Positions 50,913 to 60,735 of a stretch of 64,000 nucleotides of DNA are shown here, piece after piece. The position numbers and the translations under genes are program-made. The stretch is from assembly GCA_041672395.1 (NCBI GenBank), contig JBAYZS010000005.1:1-64000 (forward strand). Reading direction: 5' to 3'. A model generated the notes under the pieces. The model was not told the DNA's origin. It ran no database searches and worked only from the letters and a program-made list of their open reading frames with translations. Source of the stretch: UBA5287 sp041672395 (GTDB lineage: Bacteria; Bacteroidota; Bacteroidia; Bacteroidales; Dysgonomonadaceae). Every line of letters begins with the position of its first letter. Position 1 is the stretch's first letter.

Positions 50913-53800
50913 AGCCTTTTCTATATAACGTTGCAGAAATATTTTATCGTGAATACGGCAATAAGCTGTATCAGACGACTTTTGTATTTCCCAATCGCAG
51001 GGCAGGTGTTTTCTTTCGAAAATACCTGGCCGAGATTGCGGGGAAGCCTATTTTTTCGCCTACAGTAATCACAGTTCAAGAATTATTCGAAATGCTGTCG
51101 GACAAACAGCCAGCTGATAAGATTGAAATGCTTGTGTTGTTATATAAGCAGTTTAGGATTATCTCCGGATCGGAAGAGTCGTTTGATGATTTTCTGTATT
51201 GGGGTGAATTGTTGCTGAACGATTTTAATGACGTTGATAAACACATGGTTGATGCACGTCAGTTATTCAGTAACGTGGAACAACTTAAATCGATGGAAGG
51301 AGATATGTCGTATCTGTCTCCAGAACAAATTGTTGCAATCCGGCGCTTTTGGGATAATTTTATGCCGGTAAAAGATGAAATCACTAAAAAACACTTTCTG
51401 GAGACTTGGCAGATACTTTATCAATTATATACTTCTTTCAAAGATGAACTGCTCAAAAAGGGAATGGCATATGAGGGCATGATATTCAGAGAGGTAGCTG
51501 AACGGGCGCGTTTAAAAGAGGAGCTTAAACTCTCGTTTCAGAAGATTGTTTTTGTAGGTTTGAACGCGTTAACTACGTCAGAAGTTGTTTTGATGAGATA
51601 TTTGCGTGATCGAGATGTAGCTGATTTCTATTGGGATTACGATTCACCCTTAGTCTGTGATGAGCAGAATAAAGCTTCATTTTGGATCAAAACAAATTTG
51701 AATCAGTTCCCCTCTAAATTTGATATTCATGAACCTGATGAATCGAATGCGATTGCTGATATTGATGTAATTGGGGTTCCTTCGGCAGTGGGGCAGGCAA
51801 AACAAGTTGGCACCATTTTAAGTCAACTGGTTGATAGTGGAGCAATTTCTGATCCACAAGAGGCTATAAATACGGCTATTGTGCTGCCGGACGAGAATTT
51901 GTTGTTGCCTGTAATTTACTCAATCCCGGAAACTATCGAAAAAATCAATGTGACAATGGGTTATGGATTGTCACATTCGTCTGTCTCAAGTCTTATGGAA
52001 CATGTTTCTTTGCTTCATAAGAATATAAGACAATCGAATGGTGAAACAGCTTTTTATTACCGACATGTGCTTTCTATATTGAATCATCCGCTTGTGCAGA
52101 AAGTTTCAAAAAATGGAGCGGATAAGGTAAAAGCATATATCCTAAGCAAAAACCGGGTGGTTGTTCCGCTATCGCAACTTCAAGAAGGGGTAGTACTCAC
52201 AAAGATTTTTCAATCGGTTACAGATTGGCAAGAAGTTCCTGATTATCTTCATGATATACTTGGTAAAATATCGTCGTTGCTTTCTGTTGACAAGGAAATA
52301 CAAAAAGAAACTGAGAATGATACACGTCCCATCGACCTTGAACTTGAGTTTATTGTTCAATACTATAAAACTATCACGAGACTTCAGGATACGTTGAGTA
52401 GTTCTACTTCCATGTCGGTGGAGACTTGGTTCCGATTATTAAAAAAACTCACGCTAAACATAAGTGTTCCTTTTAGTGGTGAGCCTTTATCTGGTTTGCA
52501 GGTGATGGGTGTGTTGGAAACGCGGGTAATCGATTTCGAGAATATTATTATCCTGTCTATGAACGAGGGAGTGTTTCCGTTGAAACAAGCTTCGACTTCG
52601 TTTATTCCTTACAACCTCAGAAAGGGTTTCGGTCTTCCAACTTATGAGCATCAGGACAGCACGTATGCGTATCATTTTTATAGAATGATTAGTCGCGCAA
52701 AACGAGTGTTCATGCTATATGATACTCGAATGGAAGATATGCAATCAGGTGAGGTGAGTCGCTACGTTTATCAACTCAAATATCTTTATCCAAACCAGGT
52801 AAACTTGAGAGAATATGTAGCAAATTATGATGTGACGGCTCCCGAAACACTTCCTGTTTCGGTTGAGAAATCGGCGGTAGTACTTGAAAAACTTAAGGCA
52901 TTTTGTGCCGACGGTGAAAAAAGCTTGTCTGCTTCGTCAATTAATACTTATATTAATTGCCCTTTGCAGTTCTATTTCACTGCAGTAGAGGGGCTTAGTG
53001 AAGAAGAAGAGGTGCAGGAGTCGGTGGAATCAAGTATTTTTGGCTTGATCTTTCACCGGATTATGGAAAAAATGTATAATCGTTATAAGGGACAGACCGT
53101 TACACCTGATGTGCTTACAGCCCTTGCAGCTGATGATAAACTCATTACGCAATTGCTGGAACAGACTTTTGCTGAGTATTATTTCAAGGATAAGGAACAT
53201 CCTCAATCTCTTGAAGGGCAACTTTATCTTATTGGGGAAATCTTGCGCAGTTATGTTAAGCAGACTTTGGAACTCGACAAACAGTTTACACCTTTCGATT
53301 ATATTGGTTCTGAACATCGTTTCAAGGATATTTATCCTGTGAATGCAGGTTTGAAAGTGAACTTCAAGGGAAGTATCGATCGCATTGATAAGGTGAATGA
53401 TTCGTATCGCATTATAGATTATAAGAGCGGAAAGGGCGACTTGAATTTCAATGATTTGTCAGCAATATTTGATGCGTCAAAAGCAAAGCGACCATACCAA
53501 ATATTACAAGTTTTGATCTATTGCCTTTTTTATGATCGTGAAAACTCAGCACGAAATCTTTCTCCTTCTGTGTATTATCTTCTCAAGATTTTCTCAGGAA
53601 GCAATCATGCAGTAACATATCAGAATCAACCGATTAATGATTTTGCAAAATTACTACCTGAGTTTACTGATAAGTTTAATCGTTGCATTGAAGACATTTT
53701 CAACCCGGAAATCCCTTTTTCTCAAACGCAAAACGATGATAATTGCACTTGGTGTGCGTTTAAAGATGTTTGCGGCAAATCAAAAAAGGTGGGTTATTGA
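50909..53800 (+). CDS. PD-(D/E)XK nuclease, AddB-like DNA repair protein
   Basis: The 963-residue protein has a C-terminal RecB-type nuclease with Asp837-x-Lys839 (IIDYKSGKGD) and an AddB-type 4Fe-4S cysteine set: Cys684 in NCPLQFYF, then Cys946, Cys949 and Cys955 in CTWCAFKDVC. The N-terminal FVFPNRRAGVFFRKYLAE replaces a normal Walker A, so the helicase domain is probably inactive, as in AddB. It should act with an AddA/UvrD-type helicase in double-strand-break processing; that partner is not in the window. It overlaps gdhA by four bases. Confidence 0.9.
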   Translation: MKPFLYNVAEIFYREYGNKLYQTTFVFPNRRAGVFFRKYLAEIAGKPIFSPTVITVQELFEMLSDKQPADKIEMLVLLYKQFRIISGSEESFDDFLYWGELLLNDFNDVDKHMVDARQLFSNVEQLKSMEGDMSYLSPEQIVAIRRFWDNFMPVKDEITKKHFLETWQILYQLYTSFKDELLKKGMAYEGMIFREVAERARLKEELKLSFQKIVFVGLNALTTSEVVLMRYLRDRDVADFYWDYDSPLVCDEQNKASFWIKTNLNQFPSKFDIHEPDESNAIADIDVIGVPSAVGQAKQVGTILSQLVDSGAISDPQEAINTAIVLPDENLLLPVIYSIPETIEKINVTMGYGLSHSSVSSLMEHVSLLHKNIRQSNGETAFYYRHVLSILNHPLVQKVSKNGADKVKAYILSKNRVVVPLSQLQEGVVLTKIFQSVTDWQEVPDYLHDILGKISSLLSVDKEIQKETENDTRPIDLELEFIVQYYKTITRLQDTLSSSTSMSVETWFRLLKKLTLNISVPFSGEPLSGLQVMGVLETRVIDFENIIILSMNEGVFPLKQASTSFIPYNLRKGFGLPTYEHQDSTYAYHFYRMISRAKRVFMLYDTRMEDMQSGEVSRYVYQLKYLYPNQVNLREYVANYDVTAPETLPVSVEKSAVVLEKLKAFCADGEKSLSASSINTYINCPLQFYFTAVEGLSEEEEVQESVESSIFGLIFHRIMEKMYNRYKGQTVTPDVLTALAADDKLITQLLEQTFAEYYFKDKEHPQSLEGQLYLIGEILRSYVKQTLELDKQFTPFDYIGSEHRFKDIYPVNAGLKVNFKGSIDRIDKVNDSYRIIDYKSGKGDLNFNDLSAIFDASKAKRPYQILQVLIYCLFYDRENSARNLSPSVYYLLKIFSGSNHAVTYQNQPINDFAKLLPEFTDKFNRCIEDIFNPEIPFSQTQNDDNCTWCAFKDVCGKSKKVGY

Positions 53801-53859
53801 TTTGATGTAACTGCTTGTTCTTTCCCTAACCTTTTCTCCGTTTCCAACTCATTCACAAT

Positions 53860-56373
53860 CTAGTCCTTATCTTTTCCTAATCGTTTGAAGAATCCATATA
53901 AAAAGCAAATCGCAACAAGTAACATAATGCCCAAAGAGATGTAGGCAATGATGTCAGTTACTTTGATACTTTGTGGATCAAACTTGAAAACGATTGTGTG
54001 TTCTCCTGCCGGAACAGGTAATGCACGCAATGTGTAGTTGGCACGGAACATCTCGGCCGGCTTTCCGTCAATGGTTATTTGCCATCCTTTAGGATAATAG
54101 ATTTCAGAGAATACAGCCAACTCATCTTTCTTGGCATTTGCATGATAGGTGAGGATGTTTGAATCGTAGGATGTGAGTGAAATTGTTGAGGCTGAGTCTT
54201 TTGGAGTAACATTAAATCCGTCCAAAACGGGAGCGTACTTCTTATCTGCAACGGCTTGTGAACGCAAATCGAGTTTTCCTAATGTCTCAATTTCTTCATC
54301 GGCAGTTCCAGTAAAGGTGATATTATCGACAAACCATGCATTTCCTTGAGCATAAGGATTTAACACGGGAATGGCTCCTCCTTCTTGTGCAGGTAATATC
54401 GTCCAACGGGAATTTAACATGTTCAACACCTTAAAGTCATCGGCATTAACGGAATCCATTGCACCATTTGTCTGAACAATATCTTGTTGCAATGCCATCA
54501 TTTCCTTGCCCAAATGTACATCAATCAAATCTTGATATCTGCGAAGTTTGGCAGCATGATATCCACCAATAGTTTTATGATAATAGGGTGTAACTCCATC
54601 ATTGAAAGTGCTGGTAGCCATATTAAGTACCCTATAATATTTTGTTGTGTCTTGCAGAATATACTCATCTGCAGGCGTTTTTGCAAATATCTGTTGGCGT
54701 TGCGACTGTTCATGAAAATCACTGTCGTTGAGGTATCGCTTATTCACACCCCACATATCTCCGAGACAAAGTACCAGAATCAGTGATGCCGTCCAAGAGG
54801 CATTTAGCTTTTTGTTCACAAATAGCCAGATGAACAGTGTTCCAATAACAGTGATAAACGCTGATCGCCAGGCATCTGCAGTGAACATTGAGATGCGCAT
54901 ATCTGTTAAGTTGCCAATGAGAGGTTGAATATGTTCAGGTGGCAAAGACTGAAACGCTTGCATCTCAGAACCTGAGATGAAGGAAGAGAAAAATAGCTTA
55001 GGCAGTAATGCCATTACTAGTGCCACACCTCCGGTGAGTCCCAGACTGATATAAACATTTTTCATGTTGTTCTTTATCGTGTCCGGATGTTCAATAATTT
55101 CCTTCAACGCAAAGATTGCCAATACCGGGATGCAGAATTCTGCAATCACAAGTATCGACGATACAGTTCTGAATTTATTGTAAAGTGGAACATTATCGAT
55201 AAAGAAATCGGTCAGTCCCATGAAGTTATGTCCCCACGAAAGAAGTATTGAGAAGATTGTTCCTGCCAACATCGCCCATTTCATTGGTCCTTTCACGATG
55301 AAAAGTCCCAAAATAAAAAGCATCATCACAAAAGCACCTACATACACTGGTCCCGATGTGCCGGGTTGTTCGCCCCAGTACTGACCAATCTGAGAATAGA
55401 GTTGGCGATATTCGGGACGAGCTTTGCTCATCGCTTTTTCGTTTTCCGAAATGGGAACGCTGGCGCCTCCTTTTGTGTTGGGAATCAATAAGGTAAGAGT
55501 TTCATCGATTCCATAACTCCATTGAGTGATATAATTCCGTTCTAACCCGCTTTCCGATTTATTTTCAGCACCATGATGTGTCAGTTCTGACTTTCCACGC
55601 ATGGTCTCTTTTGAATACTCGTAAGTGTGATATAAATTGGATGAGTTAGCTAAAATACCGATAACGCCGGCAACTATGAGTACTGCCGTTGATTTTAAGA
55701 AAGAAGGAACTTCCTTTTTTCTAATGGCATCAATTAACAGCGCAATAACAATAAATACCATCACAAACAAGAAGTAATATGTCATCTGCAGGTGGTTTGC
55801 CGATATCTGAAAAGCGACAAATACCATAAAGAGAAAGGACCCCAGCAAGTATTTCTTTCGGTAGATATAAACTAATCCTGCAATCGTTGGCGGAATATAT
55901 GCCAATGTTGTGAATTTCCATATATGACCGGCGTCAATCAGAATGAAGAAATATGAAGAAAAGGCCCAAACGATTGCTCCCAAAGCACTGAGCAATGGTT
56001 TTGCCTTAAATGCACGCATCAGGATATAAAATCCCATCAGCATAATAAAAAGCAATGCAACGTATTGTGGAAGAAACAGTTGGTACAGTTGTTTTGCCGC
56101 ATCTTGCGGTTTTGATGAATTGTATGTCGGCGACATCTGATAAGTCGGCATTCCGCCAAACATAGAGTTGATCCATCTTGTGCGTTCCCCGTGATGTCGA
56201 CTCATGTAGTCCACTTGTTCCTGACCTTGCCCAATGGCAGCCAGAGAATCGCTTTGAGTGATAACGCGTCCCTCAAAAATTGCCGGAGCAAAATAGATAA
56301 AGGAGATAATGATAAAGGCCAGTATCACAATTAGATCAGGCAGCATTTTCTTTAACGTATTGGACTTTTTCAT
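53860..56373 (-). CDS. YfhO family polytopic membrane protein
   Basis: The 837-residue protein has a first transmembrane helix near residues 13-30, about twelve more segments up to about 520, then a soluble domain (about 540-800) and a last helix (IIAYISLGIMLLVAICFLYGFF). Such YfhO proteins have a GT-C glycosyltransferase-like layout and are linked to modification of surface polymers in some bacteria. Here the role is unknown. It converges on the nuclease gene with a 59-bp gap and no clear terminator hairpin. Confidence 0.9.
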   Translation of the reverse strand: MKKSNTLKKMLPDLIVILAFIIISFIYFAPAIFEGRVITQSDSLAAIGQGQEQVDYMSRHHGERTRWINSMFGGMPTYQMSPTYNSSKPQDAAKQLYQLFLPQYVALLFIMLMGFYILMRAFKAKPLLSALGAIVWAFSSYFFILIDAGHIWKFTTLAYIPPTIAGLVYIYRKKYLLGSFLFMVFVAFQISANHLQMTYYFLFVMVFIVIALLIDAIRKKEVPSFLKSTAVLIVAGVIGILANSSNLYHTYEYSKETMRGKSELTHHGAENKSESGLERNYITQWSYGIDETLTLLIPNTKGGASVPISENEKAMSKARPEYRQLYSQIGQYWGEQPGTSGPVYVGAFVMMLFILGLFIVKGPMKWAMLAGTIFSILLSWGHNFMGLTDFFIDNVPLYNKFRTVSSILVIAEFCIPVLAIFALKEIIEHPDTIKNNMKNVYISLGLTGGVALVMALLPKLFFSSFISGSEMQAFQSLPPEHIQPLIGNLTDMRISMFTADAWRSAFITVIGTLFIWLFVNKKLNASWTASLILVLCLGDMWGVNKRYLNDSDFHEQSQRQQIFAKTPADEYILQDTTKYYRVLNMATSTFNDGVTPYYHKTIGGYHAAKLRRYQDLIDVHLGKEMMALQQDIVQTNGAMDSVNADDFKVLNMLNSRWTILPAQEGGAIPVLNPYAQGNAWFVDNITFTGTADEEIETLGKLDLRSQAVADKKYAPVLDGFNVTPKDSASTISLTSYDSNILTYHANAKKDELAVFSEIYYPKGWQITIDGKPAEMFRANYTLRALPVPAGEHTIVFKFDPQSIKVTDIIAYISLGIMLLVAICFLYGFFKRLGKDKD

Positions 56374-56478
56374 ACGATTCTTTAGTTTTGTTTCTTTATG
56401 TATTATGAGTCAATTAAGTGCAAATTTACAAGAATATTCTTTGAAACCCTTGTCATATGGTAAATTCTTTCACATAAA

Positions 56479-56510
56479 AAAACAGTGAAACATTAAAGTT
56501 CCACTGTTTT
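56479..56510 (-). terminator. Terminator of the small barrel gene
   Basis: AAAACAGTGAAAC (56479-56491) / GTTCCACTGTTTT (56498-56510), a 13-bp stem with one mismatch, 26 bp after the stop of the minus-strand gene starting at 57090. Confidence 0.75.
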
Positions 56511-56535
56511 AAAGTAGTAGTTTATTTAATATTGT

Positions 56536-57090
56536 TTAAAATCGTTTACCAATTGAAATTCCCATTCGTGGATAAGCACCGTCGTTGACAAAATCCCTGC
56601 CTCCTCCAAATAAGATTTCTCCAACCCAATCGTTTTTAGTAATATATTTCCATCCGAGACCCAAGCCAAGTCCTGCACCTAAATCCTCTTCAATTGTTTC
56701 TCCATCAATTACAAGATTTGTATCATTAACAGGAGAAAAGAGCGATCCATTTGCTTCAATGAAGAAACCTGCTCCATATTTATCGAGTGACTTGCTATTG
56801 CCACCGAAGAACCAACGGAAATATGGGGTAAAAGCAAAATCCATCATATATTCGTCGGCCAGATTGATTCCAACAGAAGCTCCTAAGCTGATATCGGAAT
56901 TCAATAGTCGTTCGTATGATACCTCAGGATATAAAGCAAAAATGGTAGTCGGCAAGTTCAATTTTACTTCATTGAGCTTGATCGGTTGTTCCTTTTCCAG
57001 ACTAAATCCGAAGAGACTTTCCAAATGGCTTTGTGAAAATACAGAAACGCTTATCAACAAAGCTAGTATAAGAACTGGAATCTTTTTCAT
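56536..57090 (-). CDS. Small outer-membrane beta-barrel-like protein
   Basis: The 184-residue protein has a signal peptide (VLILALLISVSVFSQ), then alternating-residue strands with glycine and aromatic positions (GLGLGLGWKYITKNDWVGEILFGGG). It ends in GISIGKRF, whose terminal Phe suits barrel assembly. I do not recognise a specific family. It is a single minus-strand gene 102 bp downstream of metG. Confidence 0.7.
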   Translation of the reverse strand: MKKIPVLILALLISVSVFSQSHLESLFGFSLEKEQPIKLNEVKLNLPTTIFALYPEVSYERLLNSDISLGASVGINLADEYMMDFAFTPYFRWFFGGNSKSLDKYGAGFFIEANGSLFSPVNDTNLVIDGETIEEDLGAGLGLGLGWKYITKNDWVGEILFGGGRDFVNDGAYPRMGISIGKRF

Positions 57091-57192
57091 AAATTAATAG
57101 CGTTAATTATTTAATAAATGCTTCTATTTATTTAGATGGAAAATTGTAAAAAACGTTGCAAACTTTTAGTTAAAGTAAATCAAAATCGTTCA

Positions 57193-59253
57193 TTATTTTA
57201 TTTCACTTCCAGGTAACACTTTTTTCTCTGGTTCAATTAAAGCCAGTGAACCATCAGCATTTTCCGCAGATAGAATCATTCCTTCCGATAAGAATCCCCG
57301 CATTTTTCGCGGTTCAAGATTGGCAATAAAACAAACCTGTTTACCTACCAGTTCTTCCGGATTAGGATAATATGCAGCGATCCCCGATAAAATGGTACGT
57401 TTCTTTAGACCATCATCAAGTAAAAAACGAAGTAACTTATCAGCCTTTGGCACTTTTTCGCATTCAAGTACAGTACCAACACGAATATCCAGTTTCTCAA
57501 AAGCGTCAATTGTAATGGTTTCCTTAATTGGTTTTGCTTTATACTCACTTGCCTCATTCGCTTTTTTTGTATCAAGAAGTTTCTGAACTTGTTTTTCAAC
57601 AACCTCATCATCCATTTTCTCAAACAACAATTCAGAGTCATTTAATTTATGTCCTGCAGGAAGTAAATCAGTCTGACCTAATTTGTCCCAACCAAAATCA
57701 CCGGCATTGATCATTTTGTTGATTTTGACAGTGCTAAACGGTAGGAACGGCTCGAATACTATTCCCAGATTTGCAGTTATTTGCAATGCTATATTCAAAA
57801 TGGTTGCTGTGCGATCCATATCTGTTTTAGCCGTTTTCCAAGGTTCTGTGTCGGCAAGATATTTGTTCCCGATGCGTGCAAGATTCATTGCATCTTTCAA
57901 TGCTTCGCGGAAGTGAAAATTATCGAGATTCTTTTCAACAGCCTCTTTCACTCCCTTCACTTCCCGCAGTGTTTGTTCGTCAAACTCAGTCAGTTTTCCG
58001 CATGCCGGCACTTCGTTATTGAAATATTTTTGAGTAAGCACGAGTGCACGATTGATAAAATTACCCAATACCGCAACCAGTTCATTATTATTACGTGCCT
58101 GAAAATCTTTCCAGGTGAAATCGTTATCCTTTGTTTCAGGCGCATTAGCTGTGAGAACATATCGCAAAACATCCTGTTTACCGGGGAATTCTTCAAGATA
58201 TTCGTGTAGCCACACTGCCCAATTATGAGAAGTTGAAATCTTATCCCCTTCAAGATTCAAGAATTCATTTGCCGGCACATTATCAGGCAAGATAAAAGAA
58301 CCCTCTGCTTTTAGCATAGATGGGAACACAATACAGTGAAACACAATATTATCCTTTCCGATAAAATGTATCAATCTCGTGTCTTCATCTTTCCACCATT
58401 TTTCCCAGTCGCCATATTTATCAGGTTGGTTTGCACACAGCTCTTTCGTGTTGGAAATATAACCGATAGGCGCATCAAACCAAACATATAACACTTTTCC
58501 TTCGCCACCCTTAACCGGAACTGGAACACCCCAATCCAAGTCGCGACTTACTGCGCGTGGTTGCAAACCCATATCGATCCACGATTTGCATTGTCCATAA
58601 ACATTTGATTTCCATTCCTTATGATCCTCCAAAATCCACTTGCGAAGACCCTCTTCATGTTTGTCGAGTGGCAAATACCAATGTTTTGTTTTGCGCATAA
58701 CCGGTTGACTTCCGCTCAGCGCCGATTTTGGATTTATCAGATCCGTAGCATTGAGTGAGCTTCCGCACTTTTCGCACTGATCACCATAAGCATTTTCATT
58801 TCCACAAATGGGACAAGTACCCGTAATATATCGGTCGGCCAAGAATTGTTGCGCCTCTTCATCATAATATTGTTCGCTTTCCTGTTCAAGAAATTCACCT
58901 TTTTCATAGAGTTTCAAGAAGAAGTCTGAAGCCGTTTTGTGGTGAATCTCAGAGGTTGTACGCGAATAAATATCGAAAGTGATACCAAATTCCGCAAACG
59001 ACTGTTTAATCAAATTGTGATATCTGTCAACAATATCCTGCGGAGAAACTCCCTCTTTACGGGCTTTGATTGTAATTGGAATACCGTGCTCGTCAGAGCC
59101 GCCAATTAGAACAACTTCTACACCTTTTAGTCGTAAATAACGGGCATAAATATCTGCAGGAACATATACTCCCGCAAGGTGTCCAATGTGTACAGGACCA
59201 TTTGCGTACGGCAAAGCCGTTGTGATTAGTGTGCGTTTAAATTCTTTTGCCAT
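57193..59253 (-). CDS. metG: Methionyl-tRNA synthetase
   Basis: The 686-residue enzyme has HIGH (residues 22-25), a zinc knuckle (CPICG and CEKCG), the KISTS form of KMSKS, and a C-terminal EMAP/Trbp111-like tRNA-binding domain (DIRVGTVLECEKVPKADKLLRF), which helps dimerise it. The frame is open to an ATG at 59277, but MAKEFKRTLITTALPYANGP at 59253 gives the usual N-terminus. The KISTS variant is common in this class. Confidence 0.97.
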   Translation of the reverse strand: MAKEFKRTLITTALPYANGPVHIGHLAGVYVPADIYARYLRLKGVEVVLIGGSDEHGIPITIKARKEGVSPQDIVDRYHNLIKQSFAEFGITFDIYSRTTSEIHHKTASDFFLKLYEKGEFLEQESEQYYDEEAQQFLADRYITGTCPICGNENAYGDQCEKCGSSLNATDLINPKSALSGSQPVMRKTKHWYLPLDKHEEGLRKWILEDHKEWKSNVYGQCKSWIDMGLQPRAVSRDLDWGVPVPVKGGEGKVLYVWFDAPIGYISNTKELCANQPDKYGDWEKWWKDEDTRLIHFIGKDNIVFHCIVFPSMLKAEGSFILPDNVPANEFLNLEGDKISTSHNWAVWLHEYLEEFPGKQDVLRYVLTANAPETKDNDFTWKDFQARNNNELVAVLGNFINRALVLTQKYFNNEVPACGKLTEFDEQTLREVKGVKEAVEKNLDNFHFREALKDAMNLARIGNKYLADTEPWKTAKTDMDRTATILNIALQITANLGIVFEPFLPFSTVKINKMINAGDFGWDKLGQTDLLPAGHKLNDSELLFEKMDDEVVEKQVQKLLDTKKANEASEYKAKPIKETITIDAFEKLDIRVGTVLECEKVPKADKLLRFLLDDGLKKRTILSGIAAYYPNPEELVGKQVCFIANLEPRKMRGFLSEGMILSAENADGSLALIEPEKKVLPGSEIK

Positions 59254-59352
59254 AGACTCTTTACTAAATTCCATCATCCCATTTAAACATTGATATTTAT
59301 GAAAACGATAGAACTTGTTTAATTTATATAAATTACTGTAATTTCAATTTCG

Positions 59353-59385
59353 CAAAGATACTAAAAATAGCTTTTTATTGAACAA
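59353..59385 (-). promoter_or_regulatory. Promoter for metG
   Basis: On the minus strand TTG (59385-59383), a 22-bp spacer and TATCTTTG (59360-59353), about 100 bp before the start codon. It is arranged divergently with the promoter at 59443-59472. Confidence 0.45.
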
Positions 59386-59442
59386 TGAAATGAACTGAGT
59401 CTACAACTTATTTCACACATTTTGAAAAGTAGATCAAATTAA

Positions 59443-59472
59443 TTGATTTTTCAATCATTAACTTTATCTTTG
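59443..59472 (+). promoter_or_regulatory. Consensus promoter for the acyltransferase/sulfatase pair
   Basis: TTG (59443-59445), a 19-bp spacer and TATCTTTG (59465-59472), a full match to the Bacteroidota promoter, 42 bp before the start codon at 59515. Confidence 0.65.
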
Positions 59473-59514
59473 TGTACAAGTAAAATATCATTAAAAAATA
59501 TCATCTAAAAATCT

Positions 59515-60639
59515 ATGGAACAAACTAGTGAAAAGAAACAAGGTCCAGAGCGATTACGTTCATTGGATGCACTCAGAGGTTTTGATATGTTCTGGATCAT
59601 GGGAGCTGAAGAGATATTCATCCTTTTAGGAACTTTAACAGGGTACCCCATTTTGGAATGGTGGGCGAGTCAATTGTCACATGTTCAATGGGATGGGTTT
59701 CATGCATACGACATGATTTTTCCTTTATTTCTTTTTATAGCAGGAGTTTCATTTCCTTTTTCAGTCGCGAATAAAATGTCCGTTGAAGGAGGCAAGAAAT
59801 CATTATATATCCACATTTTCAAGAGAGGTTTTCTATTGGTGTTATTTGGTATCATTTACAATAATGGATTCAGTTTTGATTTTGCAAATTTCAGATATGC
59901 GAGTGTTCTGGGGCGTATTGGTTTAGCATGGATGTTTGCCGCCCTCATTTTCATAAATACAAAAAATTGGAAAGCAAGGTTGATTTGGTTAGGTGCGATA
60001 CTCATTTTTTACTGGTTACTGTTTGTCATTTTCAAAGCACCTGATTTAGGAGATCCCGATCATTTTTCAATGAAAGGGAATATAGCCAATTATATTGACC
60101 GGTTGCTTTTGCCCGGGCGATACTGTTGTTTCGAATTTGGAGACAATGAAGGCATATTGCCAACAATTGCAGCTACAGGAACAGGTCTGCTAGGGATGCT
60201 CACCGGTGAGTTTCTCAGGAGCAACAATAAACCCATGAAAAAAGTTCTATTTTTGGTATTCTGTGGAGCCATTTTAATGCTTATTGGATGGTTATGGAAC
60301 TTTGTTTTTCCAATTAATAAGAAGTTATGGTCTAGTTCTTTTGTGTGTTGGGTAGGAGGTCTCAGTATTTTGATGCTGGCATTATTTTACCTTATAATAG
60401 ATGTTTGGCATTATCGTAAATGGGCATTTTTCTTTGTAGTTATTGGAATGAATCCTATCACCATATATTTAGCAAACAGGATAATTAATTTCAGTAATGC
60501 GTCGGACTTCTTCTTTAAAGGACTAGCCGACATTCTGCCCGAAGCCTGGGCACCATTAATTTATGCAATTGGTATAGTTGCCGTTGGGTACGTTTTCCTT
60601 TTAATTCTTTATAAGAAGAAAATATTCTTAAAAGTATGA
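59515..60639 (+). CDS. HGSNAT-like/DUF5009 membrane acyltransferase
   Basis: The 374-residue protein has about nine to ten transmembrane helices and the N-terminal RLRSLDALRGFDMFWIMGAEE, a hallmark of the heparan-alpha-glucosaminide N-acetyltransferase/DUF5009 family. These enzymes move an acetyl group across the membrane onto amino sugars. GMNPITIYLANRI near the C-terminus is another family block. It sits 96 bp before a sulfatase and has its own consensus promoter. A role in processing amino-sugar-containing glycans is inferred from this context. Confidence 0.88.
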   Translation: MEQTSEKKQGPERLRSLDALRGFDMFWIMGAEEIFILLGTLTGYPILEWWASQLSHVQWDGFHAYDMIFPLFLFIAGVSFPFSVANKMSVEGGKKSLYIHIFKRGFLLVLFGIIYNNGFSFDFANFRYASVLGRIGLAWMFAALIFINTKNWKARLIWLGAILIFYWLLFVIFKAPDLGDPDHFSMKGNIANYIDRLLLPGRYCCFEFGDNEGILPTIAATGTGLLGMLTGEFLRSNNKPMKKVLFLVFCGAILMLIGWLWNFVFPINKKLWSSSFVCWVGGLSILMLALFYLIIDVWHYRKWAFFFVVIGMNPITIYLANRIINFSNASDFFFKGLADILPEAWAPLIYAIGIVAVGYVFLLILYKKKIFLKV

Positions 60640-60735
60640 CCAGACCAGCCATCTATTAAATAAGAAGGATTGTTACTGTAAGTCCAGTTTTTTTTAACAG
60701 ATTCATTTTCTGAAAATTAAAACGACAATATAATT

